The notes under the pieces were generated by a model. It was not told the DNA's origin and made no database searches. It saw nothing but the letters and a program-made list of their open reading frames with translations. The position numbers and the translations under genes were made by a program. This document shows positions 31,104-40,402 of a stretch of 64,000 nucleotides of DNA, piece by piece. The stretch lies in assembly GCF_000613285.1 (NCBI RefSeq), contig NZ_BAIN01000002.1, positions 1-64,000 on the forward strand, given 5' to 3'. The first letter of the stretch is position 1. The number at the start of each line of letters is the position of its first letter. This stretch comes from Acetobacter papayae JCM 25143. Lineage in GTDB: Bacteria; Pseudomonadota; Alphaproteobacteria; Acetobacterales; Acetobacteraceae.

Positions 31104-31932
31104 TATAGGTCACGCAAGAATCTAAATGACCTGCACGCTTTTCTGGCTGTGGCACGTGAGAGAATCTTCACGCGTGCTACGGCAACGCTGGGTGTCTCGC
31201 AGTCCATGGAAGAACGCCTTGGTCTGCGACTGCTTACGCGAACGACACGCAGCGTGACGCCGACGAACGCGGGTGATTATCTCATCCGCAACATTGCTTC
31301 GTATTTTGGTCAGATCAAGACTCAGATTGTATTTTGGGGCCAGTATGGGATCAGCCGAGTGGCATAATCCGTATTACTGAGAGCGATGATGTTATCGCCT
31401 ATATTCGACGTCCAAGGATTGATCTGTTTATTAAAAAATATCCGGATGCAAACATTGAGATCCATGCCAATCGCAAACTGCTGGATATAGTGGTTGAACG
31501 TTTCGACGTCCGGAGCAGGCTGGGGAAAAGGTTAAAAAGGACATGAATTCGGTTCCGTTGACGCTTGATATTGGTTTTGTCGTTCTAGGCACCAAGTCTT
31601 ATTTGAGAATCATCCCAAACCGAAGGTTCCGGATGACCTTCTGAAACATCAATGCATCACGATGAGGTTTCCGCCCTTTGGTGGGATTTATGCCTGAGAG
31701 TTCGAGGGGAACGGCCGGGATGTCAGGGGGCGTGTTGATGTGCCTGTTATATTCAATAGCATTTTCCCGGTTTGGGATGTCTGTCTGGAGGGTTGGGACT
31801 TGCTCATACGCCCGAAATGATAGTGGAAAAATATATCGCTGAAGGGCAGTTGGTAAAAGTTTTCGAAGGCTAGTGTCCTTGCTGGTTTTGTCAAAGCGAT
31901 GCGCCAAGAGCCGGGTGAAGCATCTCATTCAT
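31104..31932 (+). pseudogene. LysR-family regulator, decayed
   Basis: Pieces of a LysR protein appear in order but in different frames. LNDLHAFLAVARERIFTRATATLGVSQS lacks about a dozen residues before MEERLGLRLLTRTTRSVTPT. Then come PSGIIRITESDDVIAY, KYPDANIEIH, LDIGFVVLGTKSY, and KPKVPDDLLKHQCITMRFPPFGGIYA. There a TGA replaces the usual Trp codon, followed by EFEGNGRDVRGRVDV. An in-frame deletion, several shifts and a nonsense change show genuine decay, unlike the single-base losses elsewhere. Confidence 0.8.
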
Positions 31933-32043
31933 GACTAAAACTGAAGAGTGTATGCAATGACAGGGGGCTAATCGCGCGGGCTGTAAGGGGCTACATAGGT
32001 AAAGCGTTGGTAATTTGGGCGCAGAAAGAGGCGAAGAAACACC

Positions 32044-32826
32044 ATGAAAGCGGTTTATCCTATCCTATGCGCGGTTTCCCTGATGGCGACAGGATCTGCC
32101 TTTGCTGCTCCGACGTTGGAGCAGGCTGTTAAGTCCGAAAGCCGTGATATCCGGCTTGTGGCGCGAGATTCGATCCGGCATCCCTTAGAAGAACTACAGT
32201 TCTTTGGCCTGCGTCCGGATGCCAATGTTGTCGAAATCTGGCCGGGTGGAGGGTATTGGACGCAAATTCTTGCTCCATACCTGCACGACAAAGGAGTTTA
32301 CACGCTGGCTCTTGGTCCGGAAGATGGGGCAGGATCAGCCTTTAGCAAAATGGTTGCTGCCCATCCCGAACTCAATAGAACGTTCAGGACAGCGCAGTTT
32401 GATGGCGAGCATCTCGATTTTTCTCCACCTAATAGTGCTGACTTTGTTCTTACATTCCGCAACCTGCATAACTGGATGGAAGCCGGCAATGCACCGCAGA
32501 TGCTAGCGGCCATCCATCGTGCTCTGAAGCCGGGGGGCATATTCGGCGTTGAAGACCATCGGGGCCATACGAATGCTCCGCAGGATCCACGTGCGGAGGA
32601 TGGCTACGTCCGCCAGTCTTACGCGGTCTCACTGATTGAAAAGGCGGGGTTCAAACTGGTTGGCACGTCGGAAATCAACGCCAATCCGCGGGATACAGCC
32701 AGCTGGCCGAAGGGTGTGTGGACCTTACCCCCGACCTTTGCTCTGGGAGACAAGGATCACGCCAAATATGCCGCGATTGGTGAGGGCGATAACTTCGTTC
32801 TCAAATTCCAAAAAATTGGCCACTGA
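32044..32826 (+). CDS. Exported class I methyltransferase-like protein
   Basis: 260 aa. A cleavable signal peptide (MKAVYPILCAVSLMATGSAFA, cut near residue 22) precedes a Rossmann-like methyltransferase domain. The SAM-binding motif I is replaced by VVEIWPGGGYWTQ (about 62-74). The family (COG4798-like) is predicted periplasmic, where SAM is not expected, so its activity is unclear. It is followed 18 bases later by an SDR gene and probably shares its transcript. Confidence 0.82.
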   Translation: MKAVYPILCAVSLMATGSAFAAPTLEQAVKSESRDIRLVARDSIRHPLEELQFFGLRPDANVVEIWPGGGYWTQILAPYLHDKGVYTLALGPEDGAGSAFSKMVAAHPELNRTFRTAQFDGEHLDFSPPNSADFVLTFRNLHNWMEAGNAPQMLAAIHRALKPGGIFGVEDHRGHTNAPQDPRAEDGYVRQSYAVSLIEKAGFKLVGTSEINANPRDTASWPKGVWTLPPTFALGDKDHAKYAAIGEGDNFVLKFQKIGH

Positions 32827-32844
32827 ACAATACGGAGCCTGATC

Positions 32845-33591
32845 ATGACAAATACCATTGCAAATAAGATTATCGTCATCACAGGAGCAAGCAGCGGTCT
32901 GGGCGCGGAAGCCGCTCGGCACCTTGCGGAGCAGGGGGCTACTGTTGTGCTGGGAGCGCGGCGCGAAGACCGGATCAAAACGCTTGCTGATGGCATTACA
33001 GCCAAGGGTGGCAAAGCTCTGGCGGTCGAAACCGATGTGACGGATCGTGCTTCTGTCCTGAATCTCGTTGATACGGCGGTCAAAACCTATGGTCGGATCG
33101 ATGTACTGCTTAACAATGCGGGTGTCATGCCGCTGTCACCGCTTGAAAAACTGCGCGTCGATGAATGGGACCTGATGATCGACGTTAATATCAAGGGCGT
33201 CCTGTATGGTATTGCGGCAGCCCTTCCACACATGAAGGCGCAAAAAAGTGGTCATATCATCAACGTATCCTCTGTTGCGGGGCATCGTGTGTTGGAAAAC
33301 AGTGCCGTTTACTCAGCCACAAAATTTGCAGTCCGTGCGCTCTCTGAAGGATTGCGGGGCGAAGTGAAGCCCTACAATCTGCGCACGACGGTCATTTCGC
33401 CAGGGGCTGTCCAGTCAGAACTGCTCAGTAGCATTCATGATGAAGCGACTGCCGAACAGCTCCAGAATTTTGTGCCAGGCATTGCTATCGGTGCTGACTC
33501 GTTTGCAAGATGCGTGGCCTTTGCGATCAATCAGCCGGAAGATGTCGATATCAACGAGATTCTTTTTCGTCCGACAAAACAACAGGTCTGA
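32845..33591 (+). CDS. SDR-family oxidoreductase
   Basis: 248 aa classical SDR. It has TGASSGLG (13-20), NNAG (90-93), Ser143 in VSSVAGH and YSATK (Tyr156/Lys160). The region after the catalytic Lys ([14 protein letters not shown]) and PGAVQSEL are typical of the YdfG/serine dehydrogenase-like subgroup. Substrate unknown. Start supported by its short distance to the preceding gene. Confidence 0.9.
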   Translation: MTNTIANKIIVITGASSGLGAEAARHLAEQGATVVLGARREDRIKTLADGITAKGGKALAVETDVTDRASVLNLVDTAVKTYGRIDVLLNNAGVMPLSPLEKLRVDEWDLMIDVNIKGVLYGIAAALPHMKAQKSGHIINVSSVAGHRVLENSAVYSATKFAVRALSEGLRGEVKPYNLRTTVISPGAVQSELLSSIHDEATAEQLQNFVPGIAIGADSFARCVAFAINQPEDVDINEILFRPTKQQV

Positions 33592-33953
33592 ACCCGACCA
33601 GACTACGCCTTTTCAAAGAAATGGCGGGGCCGTGTCATCTGGGATGGTGCGGCCCATCCGTATGATGTCACCGAGACATAGCCGAGAGATTGGTAATCAA
33701 TCCGACGCAGAACCTGAGGTATGCCATCTCCGGTAGAATGACATGGAATGGTTATTCATGAGGGTTACTCATGATCATGTTCACTTTAGCGGGGTTGGTT
33801 CGGCAGCCTTTCGTTCCCTATGTCCTAGGATCAACCTTGCTGCAGGGAATGAATGAAACAGGCAAGAGTAGCCAGATGGATGCCGCCTGTTGATTTTGTT
33901 CCTAGCTGTAAGGAAAGAGCCATAACTATGGTTTTTCGTAATATTGAGGCGAA
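33592..33953. other. Intergenic region before the exporter gene
   Basis: About 360 bases with only a possible 40-codon frame near 33771 (MIMFTLAGLVRQPF), which I do not recognise. Ribosome-site-like GAGGCGAA stands directly before the ATG at 33954. Confidence 0.4.
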
Positions 33954-35150
33954 ATGGATACAATTTCTCAAACAACTTCTGAAATAACCCGTAATGCCGA
34001 TAGGCAGGCAGGAGCTTGGGGTGCTGTACTCGCCATGTCTCTTGGTGCCTTCGCGCTTGTGGCATCGGAGTTTATGCCTGTCAGCCTTCTGACACCGATT
34101 GCAGCCGATCTTCATATCAGTGAGGGGCAGGCGGGTCAGGCTATCTCGGTCTCTGGGGCGTTTGCGGTTCTGACCAGCCTTTTCATTTCCTCTCTGGCTA
34201 AAGGCATCAATCGCAAGACGCTTCTTTTGTCTCTTATTGGTATGATGATCGTTTCAGGTACCGTTGTTTCTCTGGCACCGAACTACATTATCTTCATGTT
34301 CGGGCGGGCGATGATCGGTGTTGTGATCGGCGGTTTCTGGTCGATGTCCGCCGCCACGGCCATGCGTCTTGTGGAAGACCATCATGTTCCACGCGCGCTT
34401 GCGATCCTGAATGGCGGAAATGCCCTAGCGACTGTTATTGCGGCGCCTGCGGGCAGTTTTCTAGGCAGTCTGATCGGCTGGCGTGGGGCTTTTTTCTGTG
34501 TGGTGCCGGTGGCTGTTATTGTCTTCATTTGGCAGCTTATCAGTCTTCCTTCCATGGTCAGCGAACGCCATAGACAGCCTGCAAGCGTCTTCGGTCTGCT
34601 GACACGGCCGGTTGTGATGATGGGGATGATCGCGGTCAGCTTCTTTTTTATGGGGCAGTTCACGCTTTTCACATATGTGCGGCCTTTTCTCGAAGTGGTT
34701 GCCCATGTCGATGTGTCCACCCTGTCGCTGATCCTGCTGTTAATGGGTATTTCCGGTTTTATTGGCACCATGCTTATCGGAAACGCCTTGAAGCACAGTG
34801 TTTATCCGGCGCTGATTGTTATTCCGGCTCTAATGGCATTTCTGGCCGTTGGGCTTATTCTTATAGGCCAGTGGATTGTCGCTTCTGCTGCAATGCTTAC
34901 TGCATGGGGCCTTTTTGCAACATCGGCACCTGTCGGGTGGTGGACTTGGCTTGCCCGCACACTTCCGCAGGATGCTGAAGCGGGAGGAGGCCTCATGGTT
35001 GCGGTCGTCCAGCTTGCCATCACGCTCGGGGCCACTTGCGGCGGCATTCTTTTCGACGGGATCGGGTATCAGGCCACATTTTCTGCCAGTGCGCTTGCAC
35101 TGTTAATTGCTGCTTTGCTGGCTTTCGCGATGATGCGATTGGCCCGGTAG
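33954..35150 (+). CDS. MFS exporter, NepI/AraJ-like (purine ribonucleoside efflux type)
   Basis: 398 aa, 12 predicted spans. Close resemblance to NepI: EFMPVSLLTPIAADLHISEGQAGQ (about 40-63), GGFWSMSAATAMRLV, GSFLGSLIGWRGAFF, PVGWWTWLAR and VQLAITLGATCGG. NepI exports purine nucleosides, but the wider family also carries sugars and drugs, so the substrate is tentative. Convergent with the methyltransferase at 35363. Confidence 0.86.
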   Translation: MDTISQTTSEITRNADRQAGAWGAVLAMSLGAFALVASEFMPVSLLTPIAADLHISEGQAGQAISVSGAFAVLTSLFISSLAKGINRKTLLLSLIGMMIVSGTVVSLAPNYIIFMFGRAMIGVVIGGFWSMSAATAMRLVEDHHVPRALAILNGGNALATVIAAPAGSFLGSLIGWRGAFFCVVPVAVIVFIWQLISLPSMVSERHRQPASVFGLLTRPVVMMGMIAVSFFFMGQFTLFTYVRPFLEVVAHVDVSTLSLILLLMGISGFIGTMLIGNALKHSVYPALIVIPALMAFLAVGLILIGQWIVASAAMLTAWGLFATSAPVGWWTWLARTLPQDAEAGGGLMVAVVQLAITLGATCGGILFDGIGYQATFSASALALLIAALLAFAMMRLAR

Positions 35151-35283
35151 TTCTGATTTTGTCGGGCATTCAGGCGAAGCTCAATACTCCCTTTGCCTTT
35201 GCGACTGGGAAGAAATGGCATGAGTGTTTACTTTTAGAAATTCTTTCCAAAAGTGCACGATGGTTATTATGAGGATGGGAGTT

Positions 35284-35316
35284 GCCTGTCTGCGCGTTTT
35301 ATCGCAACAGACAGGC
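35284..35316. terminator. Hairpin between convergent genes
   Basis: GCCTGTCTG and CAGACAGGC pair around a 15-base loop between the ends of the exporter and the methyltransferase. It could end transcripts from both sides; a T run is only loosely present at 35331-35338. Confidence 0.45.
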
Positions 35317-35362
35317 GTGTTGACGGATAGTTTTTCTTAAGGGCAAGCGAGTATCTCCCCGC

Positions 35363-36127
35363 TCATGTTTTGCTCCATGACACGATTGAGATAGGGAAAT
35401 AGAAATGGATCCCGTTTGAATCTTGCCATGCTCCCATGCCCAGACGATCCTGACCGCCTGCGATATCCTCTGCAAACATTGCTTGCAGAGCAGTCCAGTC
35501 CTCTGGCGCGACCTGATCCTCCAGATGAGACTCAAGGCGATATTGATGTATCATAGCAGGTGACAGCCCCGCTTTATTTCCGAGTGACAGTAACTGATCC
35601 AGTGTCAGGGCACTTGTATGTGAGGGATCGCGGAGTGTTTCTGCCCGATCATATCCTGCCTGACATTCGGGTGCCGGGGTTGCGTCAATCACAATAAGCC
35701 GGCCATCGGGGCGACAGACGCGTACCATTTCTGCCAGAACTTTTGCTGGGTCCTGCATGTGGTGAAAACTGTACCGTGTCACAACCCGGTCGAAACTGTC
35801 CGCTGGAAATGGTAAATGCAGAGCATTGCCAATATGATACGCCACTGTCACGCCCATGTTGTCTGCACGCAGACGGGCCTGTTCGATCATGGCGGGTGTC
35901 AGGTCGATGCCCGTGACGTGTGCACCAATACGGGCCAGTTCACAGGCGACAATTCCCGGGCCGCAAGCAACATCAAGTACTTTCATGTCTTTACTCACTG
36001 CGCAGGCAGCAAGTGTTTGTGCCATACTTTCATTTTCCGCGTGGATGGCCAACTCAGAAAATGGTTTTGCCCAGCGTGTAAACTGGGCAACGATCTGAGC
36101 ATCATGTGGTGTGTGTGAGGCAGACAT
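35363..36127 (-). CDS. Class I SAM-dependent methyltransferase
   Basis: 254 aa from MSASHTPHDAQ. UbiE/Methyltransf_11-like domain with motif I VLDVACGPGIVACELA (about 51-66), acidic VTGIDLTPAMIEQAR (about 73-87) and RYSFHHMQDP (post-motif). The ATG at 36127 is chosen because the longer frame would overlap the divergent AraC promoter. Divergent from the AraC gene by 88 bases, its likely regulator. Confidence 0.87.
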   Translation of the reverse strand: MSASHTPHDAQIVAQFTRWAKPFSELAIHAENESMAQTLAACAVSKDMKVLDVACGPGIVACELARIGAHVTGIDLTPAMIEQARLRADNMGVTVAYHIGNALHLPFPADSFDRVVTRYSFHHMQDPAKVLAEMVRVCRPDGRLIVIDATPAPECQAGYDRAETLRDPSHTSALTLDQLLSLGNKAGLSPAMIHQYRLESHLEDQVAPEDWTALQAMFAEDIAGGQDRLGMGAWQDSNGIHFYFPISIVSWSKT

Positions 36128-36215
36128 CTTTATTCCTTTCCTTGTCCATTCAGGGTAAGGAAAGGGCAGGTGGCCGTCTAACGCCATGCGGCCATAAATA
36201 AGCGAATATCGGCCA

Positions 36216-37025
36216 ATGAAAAATCTGACAGCCATAGAAACACAAACTATTCTTGTCGAGAACAGGCTGGATGGTCCGGGGAAGCCCGGCTTTGCATATC
36301 GCAACCCGTCTTCCGCCATATTTTACGACTGGCATGCCCATCCATGCCACCAGATTACCTATGCACGACGTGGCACGACACAGATTGAAGGTCCTGACGG
36401 TCATCATTTGCTGCCCACTGCACATGCCATATGGATTCCGGCAGAAACACGACACCGGACCATGATCCGTGATCTGGATGGCGTTTCCGTCTTTTTTGAT
36501 CCTGTATATTTTCCGCATGCTGGCCCGGAGCATATCCAGACATTTCCTATAACGACAATGTTGCAAGAGATGCTGCTTTACACCCTGTGCTGGCAATCAG
36601 GCTCAGCGGAGCAAGATCCGATTGCTCAGAGTTTTTTTCATACTCTAGGCTTGCTCTGCATGGAGCAGATGCAGGTGAAAACAGCCCGGCTTTTCACTCT
36701 GCCGCGAGCCACGCATCCGTCTATCATGCGCGCTATGCAAGCGGCCCTTGTCAGCCCCGGTCAGGCAAATCTGCTTCTGATGCTGCATCATGCAGGAATG
36801 TCAGAACGCAGCTTTCGTCGCCATTTTAACGAGGAAACCGGCATGACATGGCAGGACTGGATCATACAGGCTCGTCTCTTTCACGCTGCAACCCTGCTAG
36901 CCGAAGGGCAACGTGTAACAGATGTAGCGGCCAGTGTTGGCTACACATCGCTTAGTGCATTTGCAAAAGCTTTTGCCGGCCTGATGGGTATGTCCCCAAC
37001 TCGCTTTCGGGGCTTGCAAGCGTAA
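36216..37025 (+). CDS. AraC-family transcriptional regulator
   Basis: 269 aa. An N-terminal cupin sensor (DWHAHPCHQITYARRGTTQIEG, about 38-59; AIWIPAETRHR) precedes two C-terminal helix-turn-helices (GMSERSFRRHFNEETGMTW and VAASVGYTSLSAFAKAF). It is the single-cupin YtdP/NimR type that often controls a neighbouring exporter, here possibly also the divergent methyltransferase. A terminator follows. Confidence 0.88.
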   Translation: MKNLTAIETQTILVENRLDGPGKPGFAYRNPSSAIFYDWHAHPCHQITYARRGTTQIEGPDGHHLLPTAHAIWIPAETRHRTMIRDLDGVSVFFDPVYFPHAGPEHIQTFPITTMLQEMLLYTLCWQSGSAEQDPIAQSFFHTLGLLCMEQMQVKTARLFTLPRATHPSIMRAMQAALVSPGQANLLLMLHHAGMSERSFRRHFNEETGMTWQDWIIQARLFHAATLLAEGQRVTDVAASVGYTSLSAFAKAFAGLMGMSPTRFRGLQA

Positions 37026-37027
37026 AT

Positions 37028-37054
37028 AGGAGCGACTGTTTCAGTCAGGCTCCT
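37028..37054 (+). terminator. Terminator after the AraC gene
   Basis: AGGAGCGACTG and CAGTCAGGCTCCT fold around TTT with a 2-base bulge, just after the stop codon. The 3' side reads GTGTTTGG. Confidence 0.6.
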
Positions 37055-37094
37055 GTGTTTGGTTCTCTATTCCGGCCGCATCTCGACGTTTGAG

Positions 37095-37437
37095 GCGATG
37101 TCCTGATGGTGGGCATGATGAATGCCGAGGTTCTTGTCCTCAGGCTTGAAAGCCACGAGACCCATTACTGGAGCCGAAGCAGCCAGTGCCTGTGGCGCAA
37201 GGGCACGACGAGCGGGTTTGCCTATCGGCAACGATCAGCATGCGGTCTAGTTGCGCGTTAGCATGGCGGGTTCCGGGGCGAACTGCCACGTGGGATATCG
37301 TAGCTGTTTTTACGGGCGTGTCGATTTCTCTGCTGATGAAGGTATTCCGGCGTCACCGGCTGAACTCGTCTTTTACGAGACGCACAAGACCTTCGATCCG
37401 GTCGCTGCTTATGGCGACACTCGAACCCAACGCGGTT
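37095..37437 (+). pseudogene. Phosphoribosyl-AMP cyclohydrolase (HisI-like), decayed
   Basis: Two fragments of a HisI protein. [22 protein letters not shown] with [13 protein letters not shown] comes first. Then, after a deletion and frame change, NDQHAV, a TAG in place of Trp, [22 protein letters not shown] and YETHKTFDPVAAYGD. The metal-binding Cys/His region (NCHVGYRSC) survives. It precedes a COG0523 fragment, as in zinc-starvation loci where HisI paralogues sit beside such GTPases. Not functional as read. Confidence 0.75.
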
Positions 37438-37694
37438 CTGAAGGAAAAACGAACATCGACATGAACGAGGTCAATATCGATGTCGATCTGGTATGTAGGG
37501 GGGCAGTAACCTGTCGTGTACTGGTGAAAAACTGGTTGGAATGACCAATGGCTGTATCTGCTGCACAGTGCGAGATACCCTGCTGCAGGATGTACGGCGG
37601 CTCGTCTTACAGGAGCGATATGGACTGTGCAGGCATGACTCCAGCACAGTCCTGAAACTTCGGAGGCAGGTTTCCTCTATATTCAGTTGTTCCA
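37438..37694 (+). pseudogene. COG0523/CobW-family GTPase, fragment
   Basis: The text MNEVNIDVDLV, then in a shifted frame EKLVGMTNGCICCTVRDTLLQDVRRL, is the region of COG0523 proteins carrying the CxCC metal-binding motif. The Walker A start and all of the protein after about 70 residues are missing. It lies directly against the end of codA on the other strand. Confidence 0.72.
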
Positions 37695-38961
37695 TCATAC
37701 ATCCGAAAGATCGAACAGCTTTTCTTCCGTAAGGTAGAGATGGCTCAGGCGTGGCTCTGTGCGAGAGAGTATGCGGCCATGACGCAGGACGTACAGACGG
37801 GCAGGGCGCAGACGGATTGCATCTATAGCTGAGCGCGCTTGCAAAACTACAAGGTTAGCTGGGTTTCCGGGGGCGAGGCCGTAGTCTGGCAGGTTAAGAA
37901 TGCGGGCGGCTGTCTGCGTTACACCGTTGAAACAGTCATGCAGGCCCTGTTCATCAGTCATCTGGCTGACATGGACAGCCATGGAAGCGACTTCGAGCAT
38001 ATCGTGGCTGCCCAGACGGTACCACGGTCCATGACGCAATCATGACCCAGAGCGACGGGAACGCCTGCGCGTAGCAGTTCGGGCATGCGGGTCATGCCGC
38101 GGCGCTTGGGGTAGGTGTCATAGCGGCCCTGCAGGGTAATGTTGATCAGTGGATTAGCCACGGCTCCCATGCCTGCTTCGGCAATCAGGCTTATCAGCTT
38201 GTCGGCATAGGCATTGTCCATGGAGTGCATGGAGGTTAAGTGCGAGGCCGTAACACGACCCTGTAGCCCGAAGCGCACAGTGGCAGCCGCCAGAGTTTCG
38301 ACATGGCGGGAAGATGGATCATCGGTTTCATCGCAATGCATGTCAACGGGTAGGCCCCTGTCCGCGGCAAGGCGCATCAGGTCGTCGATTGATGCTGCTC
38401 CATCCTGCATCGTGCGTTCGTAATGCGGAATACCCCCAACAAGGTCAACGCCCATGTCCAGTGCGCGCACTAGCAGCTCGCGTGCGGCGGGCATGCGTAA
38501 AAAGCCATCCTGCGGAAAGGCGACAAGCTGGATGGTCATCCAGGGTTTCATATCTTCGCGCAGGCGTAGTAGTGCGCGCACTGCGGTCAGATTTGGGTCG
38601 CTGATATCGACATGGCTGCGGATAGCCAGCGTGCCTTGTGTGATAGCCATTTCGCACAGTTTGCGTGCGCGCTGGTAAATATTTTCTTCTGTCAGGAGTG
38701 TTTTCGTTTCCTTCCAGATTTGTATGCCTTCCAGCAGGGTGCCGCTGGCGTTGTGTCGCACCAGCCTGAGGTGAGGGTAGAATCAAGGTGAAAATGGCTA
38801 TCCACGAATGGCGGGCAGACAAGGTGCCCGCCCAGATCAAGCATCTGTGCGGCATCGCCGGTAAAGCCCTTACCAACGGAAACGAATTTTCCATCATGAA
38901 TGGCAATGTCCGCTGGTGTGCTGTCAGGCAGGGTGGCGTTGCGCAGCAGGAGGTCAATCAT
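37695..38961 (-). pseudogene. codA: Cytosine deaminase, frameshifted twice
   Basis: Amidohydrolase that turns cytosine into uracil plus ammonia, feeding the reductive pathway encoded next door. About 422 aa after repair. Metal-site and active-site blocks are VDSHFHLDS (HxH), IRSHVDISD, MHCDETDD, and GHDCVMDPWYRLGSHDML. The frame is lost near 38764 (SG/LVRHNASG) and near 38027 (VMD/PWYRLG), in both cases by one missing base. Last gene of the minus-strand set dioxygenase-codB-codA, 17 bases after codB. Confidence 0.86.
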
Positions 38962-38978
38962 GGCTGTATCCTGTTGTT

Positions 38979-40402
38979 TCAGTTCTGCCGGGCAGCAGCA
39001 CGGCGGCGGAGTATGCAGATCTGCAGGCCCCCGGCGAGGAAGAAGCCGACAAGATAACCGATGTCAGCCCCGTTCAGCACGGTAGCGATTGGGCCAGTGT
39101 AAAGAGGTGTGGAGGAAAATAGCGAGATTGTCAGCGTGGTTACGGCCACAAATACCGTTGCGCTGCTTGTCCAGCCTGGGAGCGCGTTGCTGCGTTCGGC
39201 CTTGATGTTGGCCGGGCGGCAGTACCAGTCTGCTAGCACAATGCCGCACCATGGCGCGATCCAGTAAAGGGCGAGCAGCAGGTAGTTTTCATACAGGGAG
39301 ACAAACCGCCCTTCGCCCATGACGGCCAGCACATAGCCCAGACCCGCTGTTACTACGGCGCTAAGCATGCGGTTGACATGAATGCCTGCGGAAATGAGCG
39401 CATAGGCGGCGGTGTTATCATTGGCTGCGTTGATGGCGACGGAAGAAAAAGCGACAGCCGCCAGTGCCAGCGGGGCGAGTGGGCCAGACCATGCCTGCAA
39501 GGCGTGAATCAGGGCATCGGGCGAGGGGTCCTGAATAGCAGCCCCGGTCAGCAGGCCGAACATTTCCATAATGAAAGAGGACAGGAACGTGCCGAGGAAT
39601 GTCAGCCAGAAGATACGTTTTGCAGGCGTGGCGGGTGGGACATAGCGCGTATAGTCGGACGCATAGGCCGCCCACGCCATGTTGAAGCTACTGACAGCGC
39701 CCAACCCGACCATAATATCCGCGAAAGCGGCGCTACTGGTGGCCCCTGTGCCGGAAGGGGTAGCAGAATGTGTGACCGCGATCACCCCTACAATGGCGAA
39801 CGCTCCCATGAGAACCCAGCCGAGATATTTCTCGATAGTCTGTACAAAATCATGTCCGCCCATGCTGGCCAGCAACTGGATAAAGGCAAGAACCCCAAGG
39901 GCAAGCCAGAAAGGAGCGGGGATGCCCACCATCCTGAGCAGGAGGATGAAAGCCAGTGCGGATGGTACGTTGTTGACCGCATCCCACCCGACGCAGTTGG
40001 CCCAGTTGATGAAGGCGGGCAGCCTTTTGCCTGTTTTGCCAAATGAAAAGCGAGAGGCTTCCATTTGTGGCAGGCCTGTTTTCGGTCCCATGACGCGCAG
40101 AGCGCCACTGGAAGGGACCCCATGATATTGCCTAGTAGCAGCACCATAATACCCGTCCAGCCCGTCAGGCCGAGACTGACGACCAGAATACCGATCACCC
40201 ATGCCGAAGGAGCGAGGTTAGGGGCAAAATGGCTCCAGAAAACCCGATCTGCTTTCATGGTCTGCAAATCGGGGGAAACGCTTTGAAGAACGGCCGCGCT
40301 GCTTGTTGCTTCGACTTTCATGCCAAGGAGTTCCTTCGGGGAAAGGGCGCTGGATGGGAGCGTATCAGTCTTCGTTCTGTCGGTAGCTATAGGTTTCATC
40401 AA
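38979..40402 (-). pseudogene. codB: NCS1-family cytosine permease, frameshifted
   Basis: Cytosine/purine permease, about 474 aa and 12 spans after repair. The N-terminus (LAPSAWVIGILVVSLGLTGW) reads to GSLPVALCAS, then a base is missing near 40093, and MGPKTGLPQMEASRFSFG (the NCS1 TM1-TM2 signature) resumes in another frame. Later YASDYTRYVPP and NAANDNTAAYALI fit the family. Overlaps the dioxygenase end by 38 bases and precedes codA, so cytosine is the likely cargo. Confidence 0.85.

Noticed and set aside
31599-31928. 109-codon minus-strand frame
   Set aside because: It is antisense to the decayed LysR C-terminal half.
39378-40046. 222-codon plus-strand frame opposite codB
   Set aside because: Composition is that of an inverted membrane-protein gene; the codB signature on the minus strand explains the region.
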